Shown piece after piece: positions 52,160-63,965 of a stretch of DNA of 64,000 nt (position 1 is its first letter; each line of letters opens with the position of its first letter). The notes below the pieces were generated by a model that made no database searches, was not told the origin of the DNA, and worked only from the letters and a program-made list of their open reading frames with translations. The translations under genes were made by a program, and so were the position numbers. The stretch is from NCBI GenBank assembly GCA_003586115.2, contig QVOM02000112.1, forward strand, positions 104,448,941 to 104,512,940, read 5' to 3'. The stretch comes from Salvator merianae (Eukaryota > Chordata > Lepidosauria > Squamata > Teiidae).

Positions 52160-54701
52160 TAATCTTGACTTCCCAGTAAGTAGGTTGTGTGGAGAGGAAC
52201 AACTTTATCTGCTGTACTTTGCACTTTAAATAAATAAACCATTCCTATATGAACTGAACTGAACTGAATCACCTGTTCTGTTGTAACAATTCCTCGAAAA
52301 AAAAAATCATTAACAAATTCAATGAATCTGATAATAATGGAGAAGTACGTTATTTAAGAAAAAAACAGGTGAGGAAGAGAACAGCTCTGTGTGTACACCT
52401 GCTTTCCCCTAATATACCCTACACTCTCATTTTATTTTAGCGGCGTTTGATTACTTAAGAATTCTACATGTCTGCAGCTTTGGCATAAATATCTTTGACT
52501 CCCTCTGTCCTATCCATCTTTTTTCTCTGATATGTAGCAATAGTGCCACCTTTTGGTAAGAAGAAATCTAAGCAGTAGAAGCTGATCATCCAAGGATATG
52601 ATTTTTATTACTGTATATATTTTGCCTATGTGCAGTAATAAAAAATATATCCTGCAATGCACTTCTTATGAAATTATATTCAGTAGCACTTGCTAACAGT
52701 CCCAATTTATTGGTTTTGTAGCAGTTATCATCTTGGTCCTTCTGCCTACAAGTTTCAAATTATGTATTTCATCAATGTACACAATTTATGTGGCAATGCT
52801 GGTTGTGCAGCATCCATACAGGAGAAATGAGAGGAAAGGAACTACCAGTGCTGATTTAGAACTAGTAGATGCAGGCCGGCTCCAAATATAGTGTCGATAG
52901 GTGATATTCTGAAGAAAAGCCCCACCAGAATGATCACCTGTTGAAAAGACAGTGTGGGGAACTGCAGTGTCTGTGCGCTTTTTAGTGATGTGCACTTCCA
53001 GGTATTTCATCAGCATGGAATACTCAAAAGTGCATGATGCCTCCACTGTGCACGCGCAGCCATCTTTTTTGGCCCCCTGCGCATGCCCAGGACTATGATG
53101 GTGGCGCCGTCTGCAAAGGTAAGTGATTGCGCTATTTCGGGAGAACCTGCCCTCAGAGTCTGCTTTTCTTTGAACAGAAAATCATGCATTTTAGGGCGGA
53201 TATAGCTCAGCTATGGCAGGGTTGCCACAGATACTTGTGGCAGTCCCGTCGTAATGATGCCAAAATGGCGCTATATTTCCCCCGTCTGGATGCAGCCGGA
53301 ATTAATACACTTAAGGCTGATTTGCTACGGGTTTTGTGTTCTCTGTTTTCAAGTGAACATGCTTTGAATTGAGTTATATTAAAACTAATTCAGATTAGAA
53401 AGGAAGAGCAACTGCATAAAGTCAGTTTAAGACATTTTCCCTTAATGAGCCTAAACCGAGAACTGTTTGCCCATAAGGACTGGCTAGGCTATGCATTCAC
53501 TATATGCAGTAGTGCAGAATTTCTGCTTCACAAAGATTTCCATTCAGGATTGCCTAATCTTTGTGTATAATCTACTGTGTTCAGTGGGGTCAATCTTCAT
53601 GCCAGTATGTGCAGAATTGCAGCCTTATAAAGTCTTACCTACAATTATCACTATCTACACTGACTCTTGCTATCGCTTCCATTTAGCCACCTTGCTTTTT
53701 GACCCACCAAGTTACGTAGGGAACCTAGTGGGTCTCCCTTGCAGCCTTGGCAAGCAGCTCGATGGCTCCATTGCCATCACTAAGGTCACACTGCCAAATC
53801 TCTGTGCCTGTGCATAGAACACATCCTTGCTGTCTGCACACAGGTGCAGCAGGCCCTCACAGGAATGTGGTATGAATTGGCACAGTAGTGATCTGAGAGT
53901 CACTCCTCTTGCACTGAAGGTTCTGCGCTTTCGAGGAGGTACCCAAGTCCCTCCCCCCTCCCTCTGCCAACTTGGGTGCCCCTCAAGGGCATAGTGAAGG
54001 CCACATGGAGACATGGCCAATGTTGATTGGTGGCTGGTTTTACAAAACGCAGTCATAGCAACTACGAATGAAAGTGAAAGAGGTTTCCATGCATGCACAT
54101 GCTACATGCATTCTACTATGGCCAATACAATGAACTTTTTTGTCACCTCTCAAACCACAGTAGGAATCGCCACAAGTAAGAAAAGCAAACTGAAATGATA
54201 ATTAGAAGATCTGAGCAACGTGGACCTCCCAAGAGCCATGAGGGAGGGGAAAATCTAACTGGAAATCTTTGATTTCCTAGAAGAGTGTTTGGATCCCCAG
54301 CAGTTTGTGGAGATCAGATGGTTTCCATCTGAAGCCTTCCATTTTCACATAGCCCTGGTAACTCTGATCTGTTTCATCTTTGTGCATCACACGGTCTATA
54401 GGAGTCACTGATGGCCACCAGCTTTGATGACTTGAACATTCCAATGAACTATTAGCCCTTGAAAGCAAAATGGTTCCTCCAGTGGTCACACTTGTGAATA
54501 GTGGCGCCCAACATTTGGGGAGCAGGAGAAAGTTCAAATGATGATTTGCCAGCCGCCTTTGCTCTCTCAGGCTTTGATGCAATGGGGAAGTAAGATCCAG
54601 TTTCTCGTGATTTGCAGAAATCAAAGTCTAACAGCAAATTAGCATTTAGGCTCACCCTTGCACGCCACACATTGGCTGCGCCTGGACAAAGATAGCTTAG
54701 C
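52160..54701. other. Mostly unique sequence
   Basis: 52440-52800 is AT-rich and repeat-free. 53040-53110 contains GTGCACGCGCAGCC and CTGCGCATGCCCAG, NRF1-like words in a locally CpG-rich patch. 53940-53980 has an ACCCAAGT/ACTTGGGT dyad. Many short frames on both strands, none recognisable. Confidence 0.4.
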
Positions 54702-55290
54702 GTCACTGTTGTCTATGTGCTGGCAGCTTCACATTTCGATTACTGTAATGCACTCTATGTAGAGCTGCCCTTGTGCCTGGTCCGGAAGTTGCAACTAGTG
54801 CAAAATGCTGCAACCAGGTTCCTGATTGGGGCACTACACCATGCCTGGGCTTAAGCACTTGCATTGACCAGATTCAAGGTTTTATCTTTAGCACATAAGG
54901 CCCTTAACAACTTGGGAGCAGCTTACTTAACAGACTGCCTCTCTCAGTATAGACCTGTGAAATTATTATGATCTCCAGGGGAAGTCCTGCTGTGGCTGCT
55001 ACTAATTACTGAATGTCATCTTGTCATTACCTGCAGTTAGGCCCTCTCTGTGGTGGCATGTACTCTTTGAAAGCATCTGATATTTGTAGGACGCGTACAT
55101 TTCTGGCTTTCAAGAAATTTCAAGAGATCTGTGTTTTTACCCAGGCCTTGCCAGGATAAATCTTTTCTCTTCTCATGTTAATAATATTTGCATATTATTG
55201 CTGGTTTTAATGATGTTTGTGAGCGCCTTTGAGATTTTACTTTTCACAGGAAGTGGCACAGAAGTATTTTAAATAATAAAAAAATAATAA
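54702..55290 (+). mobile_element. Degenerate L2 LINE 3' end
   Basis: Translatable pieces in shifting frames: ASHFDYCNALYVELPLCLVRK, LQLVQNAATRFLIG, then a decayed FKVLSLAHKALNNLGAAYL-like block and FQEICVFTQALPG. It ends GTGAGCGCCTTTGAGATTTT and an AAATAATAAAAAAATAATAAT tail. More decayed than the copies at 39019 and 49086. Confidence 0.85.
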
Positions 55291-56149
55291 TGGTTTTTCT
55301 GCCACAAAATACTAAGGAATGTTGGAGCCACTGAGGATGTACTGTTTGTATTCTGCAGAGAAAGGAGAATTGTCCCTCCTAGCTGTCAGCATTCACTGTC
55401 CAGGCAACTGCAAAACAGCCCTGGAGTTTCCAAATGTCAGTCTATTGTCGTTGTGTTTGGAGCATTCAAGACCTGCCTGTCAGGCCCCAGGATTGGGCTG
55501 GTGATGATAAAGTACATTTAGCCTGCTGTTTAGTACTGCTGATTGCTCCTAAAAACATCTTTGATCTTCCTTTGCCTATTAGTACAGTGAAATGTTGTCA
55601 GAACAGATCTTTGCTGTGGATGCTTGGGTTCAGGACAGGATCCTGACACTCGGCCTGATTTAGCACAGTGCTCCTTATGCTTCAATGCTTTTAAGCTTCT
55701 CAGTCTACCCTGCCAGCAAAATCTATGGCTTGACTGGCTTCTTTGGAAGGCAATTTAAGCAGAACAGCTAGTGCACGGTTGACAATCTAACCACCACTAG
55801 AGGTAGCAATAGTTCTCTGCTTGACAGAATAGCTTGCATCACATTTGGCATGCAGTGCATCTGACTTTTATTTCTCTGAAGATCAATTTCCCATCTGCCA
55901 GTAGGTCAGCATGGCATGTTAATCGACAAGCTCAGGAAAGTCTTAGATAAAGTGTCAAAAGCATTCAGCACAACCAAATTAGTTGCTTGCTAGAGAGAAC
56001 ATTTAATACATCCATAAACCTTTTTTTTTTATTATTGCATGTGCAGTGTTATCACCAGAAAACGGCAGAAGAGAAAAGGAGGTGCTGCTGTGAGTATAGT
56101 TTGCAGTATTCTAAATAAAGGACTGCATACCACTCCAGGAACAGGATTA
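55291..56149. other. Unique sequence, possible conserved non-coding part
   Basis: 55700-56000 is free of recognisable repeats (GTTGACAATCTAACCACC, CATGTTAATCGACAAGCTC). Frames at 55319-55646 have no family features. Confidence 0.35.
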
Positions 56150-57350
56150 GTAACTGAATAAAGGAGAGGGAACAGGGAATAGTAATAAATGGACAGTTCT
56201 CAGAGTCAAAGGAAGTAAAAAATGGGGTCCCCAAAGTTCAGTATTAGGGCATGCGCTTTTTAATTTATTCATAAGTGATCTAGAAGTAGTGGTAAGCAGT
56301 GAGATAGCAATGTTTGTAGATGACACTACATTATTCAGGGTAGTAAAACCACAAAGAGATTGGGAAGAGCTCTAGGGGGATCTCTTGACATTGGCAGAGT
56401 AGGCACAGGGTGCCAACTTGGACTAAAAATCAGCCAATATGAGACACACTTGCTTTTGTGGGGCTTTTTGTATGGCTAGGATCATTAGCCTGGCTGATTG
56501 TCTGGCAGTCCTGAGTCCCGGCAACCAAATGACAAATGAGCTTCAATTTTTGTAAGGGCAAAGAGACGCACATTTGTAAGGGCAAAGATATGCCCCCCCC
56601 CCCGATTAAATCTATAAATTGATAGGGTCAGAGAGACCAGGAAAGGAACCTTAGGGTTTGTATGGGTAGCTCAATGAAGGCATTGACCAGTGAAAAACGC
56701 AAATTCAATGCTAGGAATAATTAAGAAGGGGATAGAAAAAAAGAATCATTGTGCCTGTTTATAAATCTATGGCAAGGCCACATTTGGAATATTGTATACA
56801 ATTCTGGTTGCCACACCTCAGAAATGATACTGTGAAACTGGAAAAAGTGCAAAAAAGGGCAACTAGAATGATCAAGGGCCTGGGACACCTTCCTTACAAA
56901 TCAGGCTGCAACGTCTTGACCTCTGCAGCCTTGAAAGATGGTGCTTAAGAGGAGACCTGAGTGAAGTCTATAAAATCATGCATGGTGTGAAAAAGATGGA
57001 TAGAGAAAAATCCTTTTGGCTATTGCACAGCAGTACTAATACCAGGGGATACTCTATGAAGCTGACGGGCAGGAGAGTTAGGACTGACCAAGGGAAGTAT
57101 TTTTTAATCCACAGGGTCATCAGTCTATGGAATTTGCTGCCAAAAGAGGTGGTGGCAGAAACCAACCTGAATAGCTTTAGGAAAGCATTAGACAAATTCA
57201 TGGAGGGAAGATGTATCAGTGGCTGCTAAAATAGATCCTTTCAGGTTGGAGAGGTAGGCAAACTGCCTCCAAAGGCCCTTTGCGGGGAATAGAGAGCAGA
57301 TGAAGGTTTTGCTGGGCTAGATGGGCTTTGCACTGATCCAGCAGGTAGCC
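56150..57350 (+). mobile_element. Degenerate CR1 LINE from palm domain to 3' end
   Basis: Runs from the reverse-transcriptase palm to the 3' untranslated region (GCTGGGCTAGATGGGC, ACTGATCCAGCAGG), which lacks the final CTTATGTTCTTATG. The middle (56385-56640) is damaged and includes a C run (56585-56595) and a duplicated TTTGTAAGGGCAAAGA. Confidence 0.88.
56180..57229 (+). pseudogene. CR1 ORF2 remnant, broken
   Basis: NGQFSESKEVKNGVPK (56196-56240) corresponds to the motif before the PQGSVLGP block of CR1, which itself is damaged. FVDDTTLF at 56313-56336 is the catalytic DD motif. PVYKSMARPHLEYCIQFWLP and [20 protein letters not shown] follow near 56751-56920. The C-terminus VRTDQGKYFLIHRVISLWN and NSFRKALDKFMEG ends at 57229. 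Many stops and frameshifts. Confidence 0.87.
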
Positions 57351-57889
57351 AGCAGAGAAACACACAGCTGGAACTTCAGTTAAGTAACTTCATAATGTGG
57401 CAAGAAACTTTCATTTAAATGAATGTTTGCTAGCTAGAACATGTAAAGAAACAAAAACACAGATCTGCACCAGGCCTTAATGGTGCTATGGGATTGGGCT
57501 GATGGTGCATCACAAGAGTGACCTGAGGGCACAAGGTCCCACATAGTCCCGTGCCTTGGAAGCACTCCCTGTACCATAAGTGCTCATTAGAGTTCTTTAC
57601 TGACAGAGTGATGGGAGGAGTTTTCACAGCACTTCCCACCACTGTCTCCTCCACAGGGACTGTGCAGACTTGCCTGTTATTGTGCACTCTGTTTTACAGT
57701 GCACAGGAAAGTGGCCGATTTCTGCAGTCATATCCTGTGCTCTGCAAAAAGCCCTGTCTGGAAACATTGAACTGAGGAACAAAAGACAGCAAACAGAAAA
57801 AAATCTCCAGTTACTGTGCTGTCTCTGCCACAGAAACTCTGAACATGTGCAAAAAGTCATCTTTTATCATAGTATGGTGTGTATCCCTC
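57351..57889. other. Unassigned sequence with a weak repeat match
   Basis: TAAGTGCTCATTAGAGTTCTT at 57577 resembles 33878-33898. No gene found. Confidence 0.4.
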
Positions 57890-60085
57890 ACTGCAGAGGT
57901 GAGGACCCATTGAAATGGAGTGCCATCAGAGACTTATGGAATCAGATGGATTCCTGATGGCTGTGGGGGAGTTTATGGTTGACCTGGCTGGTGCTCTTGT
58001 CAAGGCTCTGGTCTCACTTTGGGAATGTGAGATGAGTAGAGCAATTGACATGATTGCTCCCAAGTACCCTCAGCAACCCTGTAGAGCTAGTAAGGTACTC
58101 TAGTATAGCAGAGAGCTGCCTACGATGAAGCAGGGGGACCAATGACTAGAGCGCAAGTGGTGTAAGTCCCAATGTTAATTTGACCAAAAACTGATGGTGG
58201 TGGTGGTGGTGGTGGTGGCAGAGAAGGCTTACATCTCCACCTCCACTGCGTCCTCAATTGGCCACCCAGCAGAGCTGTTCTGGGTGCTTTCTCACTGAGC
58301 CATAAGAGCTATTGTCTTCAAGCCATAAGAATATGTACATGCCATCTTTAGAAGTTTGTTGTGATAAATTTATGAGGCACCTTAGAACAAAGCTGCTCAG
58401 AATTAGAGTTGCATGGAATTAGAGTCCATAGTTGGAAGTGGTCCCCTGTTGGTATCCAGAGCTCCATCTGACTCTATTATATTGGATCATTTTCAATTAT
58501 TGCAGTCTGAGGAAGTGGACAAACTGCTTGCAGGAGTTCAGCCATCAGTTTGGCTGCCTGATCCCTGTCCTTCATGGCTAATAAAAGCTAGCCTAGGGGG
58601 TATGACTGGGTGCATGAGGGAAAAGTCCCAGTGGCACGAAAGGTAGTTATGGTACCCCCCTCCTTAAGAGGACTTTCCTGGGTCCAGAGGGATTAAATAA
58701 CTACTGCCCAGAAGTTAATATTTGTTTTGGGGGAAAGGTATTAGAGAAGGCTGTGGCTATCCCTACAGGAATGATTGGAGGAAATGGATTATCAAGACCT
58801 ATTGCAATCTGGTTTCTGGCAGGTGTTTGGCATGGTGATTACCTTGGTTGTCCTGATGGATGGCCTTTATTAGGAGAGGAAGGGGAGCAATGTGACCCTG
58901 TTGATTCTCCTCGATCTCTCAGTGGCTTTCAGTATCATCAGTCATGGTATCCTGTTAGAGCGGATTCAGGAATTGAAACCTACAGTTTTATTATGGTTCA
59001 TATCTCTGAGGTAGTGTCCAGAAAGTAGCAATGGTGGTCTTTGGTTTGATGTTCTTAGAACTTTCAGGGGTCAGTTCTGTCCCCTACACTCTTTAACATC
59101 TATATGAAATTGCTGGGAGAGGTCATCAGGAGTTTTGGAGTGAGATGCCATCAGTACACTAATGACACCCAACTCTATATCTCCATTCTGTCTGAGTCAG
59201 GAGAGGCAGTTCAGGTGCTTGGTAACTGCCTGGATGCATTACTGGGCTGCATGTGGACCAATAAATTAAAACTGAATCCAGACAAGATGGAAGTACTGTG
59301 TGCCACAGGGTCCTGAATCTAGAAAGTTAAGGGGTACTAATTCTTAATGGGGTTGTTTTGCCCCCAGAATAAGAGATGTGTGACCTGGGGTGGTTCTGGA
59401 TTTGATATTGTCATTTGAGACCCATGTGGTAGTGGTAGCCAGGACTACCTGCGTCCATCTCCAATTGGTTCACCACCTTTAGCCTTTCCTGGATAGGGAT
59501 AACTTGGCCACTGCGGTTAGACTATTGTAATGCACTCTCCATGGGGCTATCTTTGAAGACTGTCAGAAAACTGGAACAAGTGCAGAATGCAGCAGGTTGG
59601 CTGATGACAGGAGTTTCTGGCGAGATACCCATCATGCCAGTCTTGAAAGATCTGCACTGGTTGCCTATTCACTACCGAGCCCAATTCAAGGTATTGATGT
59701 TAATATATAAAGCCCTAAATGACTTGGTCCCTGGATATATGAAGGAGCATCTTCTCCTATATGTCCAAGTCCTGAGATCTTAAGGAGAGGACCTTGTTGT
59801 AGTTATGCACTCTTAGAGGTGCAAGAGGTGCTGATCTGTAGAAGCCCCCCCCCCCCGCCGACTCTGGAACATCCTTCCTCTGGAGGTTCACCAGGTGCCT
59901 GGTTAAAACCTATCTCTTCAACCAAACCTTTGATGTTTAGCTTCCTCTGAATGTTGTCCTGCCAGAGAAGGTTATATTTTAAATATGTTACATCCTTTAT
60001 ATTTTATCATTCTATTGTTGTGATTCACACTGGGACTTTTTGGTGAAGGGTAGGATATAAATTCTTGGATAGATAGATAGATACT
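57890..60085 (+). mobile_element. Old L2 LINE copy, nearly the same extent as 39019-41730
   Basis: From just downstream of the endonuclease to the 3' end GTGAAGGGTAGGATATAAATT with a GATA tail (60068-60083). It contains a GGT trinucleotide array (58194-58218) in the coding part and C runs (59846-59856). Strongly diverged from the 39-kb copy, so much older. Confidence 0.88.
57915..59783 (+). pseudogene. L2 ORF2 remnant with a destroyed active site
   Basis: Fragments in order: MIAPKYPQQP (58050), LLQSEEVDKLLAGVQPSVWL and DPCPSWLIKAS (58497-58600), then TLLILLDLSVAFSIISHGIL in another frame (58895-58955). Next are a damaged PQG block, RCHQYTNDTQLYIS (59143-59184), WTNKLKLNPDKMEVLC, and finally GLSLKTVRKLEQVQNAA and LKDLHWLPIHYRAQFKVLML. 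The catalytic YADD is YTND here (59155-59166), losing one Asp. Confidence 0.87.
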
Positions 60086-60105
60086 ACCCCACTCTACACA
60101 AAAAA

Positions 60106-60331
60106 GGCTGCACTCACATGTAGCAAAAATGTGCCTTAAAAGCACCTTAGAGATGGTAGCATGCGGCCCTTGTGTACTCATCTCATCTCTGATTCATTTT
60201 TTCTATCCTAGCATGCTCATGAGAGGAGGGAGGAACAGACTGGCATGTGAACAATCCCACCTGCGAACTGTCTCTAAGCCATTGCTAAGTGACCTCAGAG
60301 GGGCTTCTTCTTACTGTGTGTGAATGCAGTC
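60106..60331 (+). mobile_element. PIF/Harbinger-like MITE, GGCTG-TTCACA family
   Basis: Left end GGCTGCACTCACATGTAGC; right end, reverse-complemented, GACTGCATTCACACACAGT. It is flanked by AAA at 60103-60105 and 60332-60334. 226 bp, the same length as 50742-50967. It provides the uninterrupted version of the target of the hAT at 7029-7366. Confidence 0.8.
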
Positions 60332-62071
60332 AAAGATTGTAGTGCAAAATTTCAAGCTAACATTCCTTAGAAGCTGAAGTGAAGTTCTGTCTCTTCCTCT
60401 CTTTTAGATGCAAGTGACTGCCTCCCTTTTCTTACTAAAGAAATCATAATTTTACAGATCCATTTTACATAACCACATAGGCTGTGTCTAAATTTGAGGG
60501 TATTGTACTGAATTATGGTTTGATTGTGCAATTTCTCAGCACCATCCACATGATGACTTCCTCATCAAGGTATCATCAGATGGCTAGCCTGTAATTCTTC
60601 TTTCCTGTTGAAAAGTAATCTCATAAGTAAAAAAGCGAAAAGAAATTTCATAAGTAAAGAAGAAACGTGTTTCTCAGACATCTATTTGCTTCTGTCTAGA
60701 TGCACCTATATGGAAAAGTCAAAGAGCATAGAAAGACTACTGTGTATTTGCATGTGAGCAAGTGCACTTGTATTTGTGTGACTTCAACTCCCAATAGTGT
60801 CACCCAGCAGAGTCAACATTTAGGATGATGAGAATTGCAGTTTTATTATTCTGTATGTCCTGTTAAACAACTTAAATGATATAATGGAGTCAGAAGGACA
60901 ACTGCATCACTCACCTATTGGAAACAAGGGATACGATCAGACAGGGTTTATTTTTGGTCACCCCTTTAATAAAAGCATCCCTTCTGTAGACACATAAAAA
61001 GGCACTCAAACATTTAAAAGAATAACTGTACCTCAATTTTCCTGACTTTGCTTTTCCTTTGCTTCAAAGTCTGACTACGCCTTTCTGACAGCAAGTGCTC
61101 AACAGTGATTGGTCACTTATCTGCCTCGTTTTCCATGGCCCTGATGGTTGCTCATTTGTAGCAGCCATTTCACACACTGTGATTGGCTGCATTTCCCTCC
61201 TCTACACTTTTGAAGCTCCCTGCCCAATGCTACTAAATGAAAGAGTCGCTCTTAGTGTTATTTTACCCTGTTTTAGGAAGAGGCACCCATTCACAGGCTT
61301 CAGGATGAGGTAAGGCAATTTTGGAGATTTTATGTCTGTCCTTACAGACTTAAATTCACCCAGAAGATATCTCATTAAATGTATCTGATTGCTCCCAAGA
61401 TATACTGAGCCCCTTTTATCCATGCTCTGTTTCTGAAAAAAACAGACTTTATAACAAAAAACCTAAACAAAATATATTAATTGAATTATAATGGAAAAAG
61501 TACTAAATCATTCCCAATTCATTTCAAGTTCATCCCCAAACCACCCTAAATGCCTCATAACATAACTTTAAAAATGTATAACATGATAAAGTAGAATGAA
61601 TAATAATGAATAACACTATATTTAAAATAAACTTAAAGATGTAATTAAAGGTTTACGCTCAAATGCACCAAACAAGATGCCTCCTATATTTCATTATTCA
61701 AACCAGTTTGAATGGTATATTATCTGTGATCTGATAAAAGTGGAAAGTAGATCCCATTTCTTGGATCATATACCTTATAACTGAAAATTTTGGCTTGAGT
61801 GACAAAGTAATAATAGACACAGATTTTATGAGTGAAAATCTGCATAATGAGAATAAATATGACAAGGGACTAGTGTATAAGATGGGGCAAGTGGATCGTT
61901 CACTGATGAAAAAATAGATTAATTTAACTCATCAAATTGCTTAGAGTAAAGGGAAATCCACATTAATTGGAGCAAAACTATGAGCTGGCACTACCATGAA
62001 GATAATGGTACCAAAGCACATGCTGGAAATTTTGATGAGAAAACTAAATGTCAAAAAAATGCAAACATATG
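60332..62071. other. Unassigned AT-rich sequence
   Basis: No gene or mobile element recognised. CAGTGATTGGTCACTT (61103) and CTGTGATTGGCTGCATT (61179) contain CCAAT-type words on the minus strand. 61440-61680 is very AT-rich. Confidence 0.4.
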
Positions 62072-62590
62072 CATAAGAACATAAGAGGACCCTTGCTGGA
62101 TCAGGTCGTGGCCCATCTAGTCCAGCATCCTGTCTCCCACAGTGGCCCACCAATTGCTTCTGGGCATCTCAAGGAGAAGACAAAGACAAAACTTTCACGT
62201 GCTCTTGACATCCCTGCAAATGGCCTTTAGACGCATCCTGCCTGTCTCTCCACCCTGGAGGCAGTACCTAGGCATCCATGCTAGTAGCCATTGATACACC
62301 TGATCTCCATGAATGTGTCCAATCCCTTTGTAAAGCTATCCAGGCTGATTGCTGTCACCACCTCTTCTGGTAGTAAATTCCATAGACCGATGACCCTCTG
62401 GGTGAAAAAATATTTCCCCCTGTCAGTCCTAACTCTCCTGCCCATCAGCTTCATAGAGTGCCCCCTGGTTCTTGTGTTGTACCGATAGAGAAAACAATTT
62501 TTTCTCTATCCACCTTTTCCATAATGTGCATGATTTTATATACTTCAGTCAGGTCCCCTTTTAAACACCATCTTTCAAGGCTGAATGTAT
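62072..62590 (-). mobile_element. CR1 LINE 3' end with coding remnant
   Basis: CATAAGAACATAAGAGGACC, CCCATCTAGTCCAGCATCC, then on the minus strand from 62590 to 62290: LERWCLKGDLTEVYKIMHIM, a damaged stretch, VRTDRGKYFFTQRVIGLWN and SLYKGIGHIHGDQ-like degraded FKKGLDTFME. It is the closest match to the copy at 11761-12150. Confidence 0.9.
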
Positions 62591-63309
62591 GCAAGGAAGA
62601 TAGATTCGAATAATCCCCTAGGGGAAGAAATGTGATTTGCTCCCTCACCATTTCCTGGGCATGAAGTGCCCAAGCAGGGCAAGGATCACACCCTGAGGAC
62701 TTCTCCTCCCACTTGCCCTGCAGGAAGCAAGAATGCAGTGTGAACTGGGCAGTCTCCCTCATCTGCCTTTTCAGTCCATTTTGGTCAAAAGAGTGAGGAG
62801 GAGAGAACAAAGGAGAGCAGAAATAACTTCTGCTCACCTCTTTCTCTCTCTCTCAAGCTTTCTGCATGCATTTTGCAAATAGAATTCTTCAAGCTGCCAC
62901 AACAAGGAGGCTTGGTCTAAGGACAGGTAGAAACAGGTAGAAGGTTAAGAAAAGCTGTGAGCAACTGGGAAAACATTTAGACACACATTCCATCTGGTTT
63001 ATGGACTGCTTCCTTGGTCCTTTAACTCTGTCATTATCCATACATGCATTTGCTGCTTTTCATGGGTCATCTAGCTGCATAATAGCAGAATACACCATCT
63101 GATCAAAACATTAAAATGGAAATAATTTAAAATGGTCAACGATAACAGCATCTATACTCTACTATTTTGGATGTTAAAAATATTATGGATAAAAACTTAA
63201 CCGTTATAAGCTGGACATAAAGGCAGGATCAGCATGTGGAGTGGTATCCTGGGTTGCGCTGGTCTGGTCTTGCTCCAGATCAAGTGATCCAGAACAAGAT
63301 TGGAAGGAT
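62591..63309. other. Unassigned sequence
   Basis: No gene or repeat recognised. The minus frame at 62451-62837 takes its C-terminal half from the CR1. Confidence 0.4.
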
Positions 63310-63420
63310 GCCCCACATCCATGCCAAGGGCTGTCTGCATTACGGATAGCACATCCTGGCCTGAAATTGGTGGCTGGGAATGAAATTGCCCACTGGAATC
63401 CTTTTAATTGGGCATCCAGA
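63310..63420 (+). repeat. Dispersed repeat R, copy 3 (weak)
   Basis: CATGCCAAGGGCTGTCTGCATTACGGA and ACATCCTGGCCTGAAATTGG align with 10728-10765 (CACGCCAAGGTTGTCTGCATTATGGA, CTATCCTGGCTC). The remainder aligns weakly. Confidence 0.4.
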
Positions 63421-63917
63421 AGCAATGCATTTCTGGAGTCACTTCCAGGAGCCAGGTGAAATGATGTTAGTTCCTTGCACCTATTAGACTTGATCAGCCA
63501 CCCACTGCCATCCACATGCTTGTCCTGTCGCACTGGAGAATTCCCAGCCCCAATAAATCAGCAGGCAACAGGCTACAAACGGCTCGAGCAGTTGGTATGT
63601 ATTAATTTCAGCAGTAAAACTTGTACAGGAAGGTTGTGTTACTGATAAGACATAAGAATGGCCGAGCAAGGTCAGCGTCAGGCAGGAGTCGTTAGTCAGG
63701 AAGCCAGGGTCAGTCAGTCTGATAGAAGCATCCAGGAACATGGGAGTTGCTTGCAGGACAGGTTGCCAGCAACACCTGATGCAGATTTTTCCTGGCTTTT
63801 TATCCCCTAGGATCAGAGTTCAACAGACTGGGAGGGTATAGGCAGAGTTCTTTCATCTCTGGTTCCAATCTCAAACCCCTAAGCCTTTTAACCTTCTCCT
63901 GTCTCTGCTGGCTACGA

Positions 63918-63920
<3 letters not shown>
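63421..63920. other. Unassigned sequence
   Basis: Nothing recognisable. Confidence 0.4.
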
Positions 63921-63954
<34 letters not shown>

Positions 63955-63965
63955 CGCTCGCTCTG

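Noticed and set aside
33735..57700. Full-length homology between about 33740-34000 and 57470-57700
   Set aside because: Only about 25-35 bases align convincingly; the rest could be chance.
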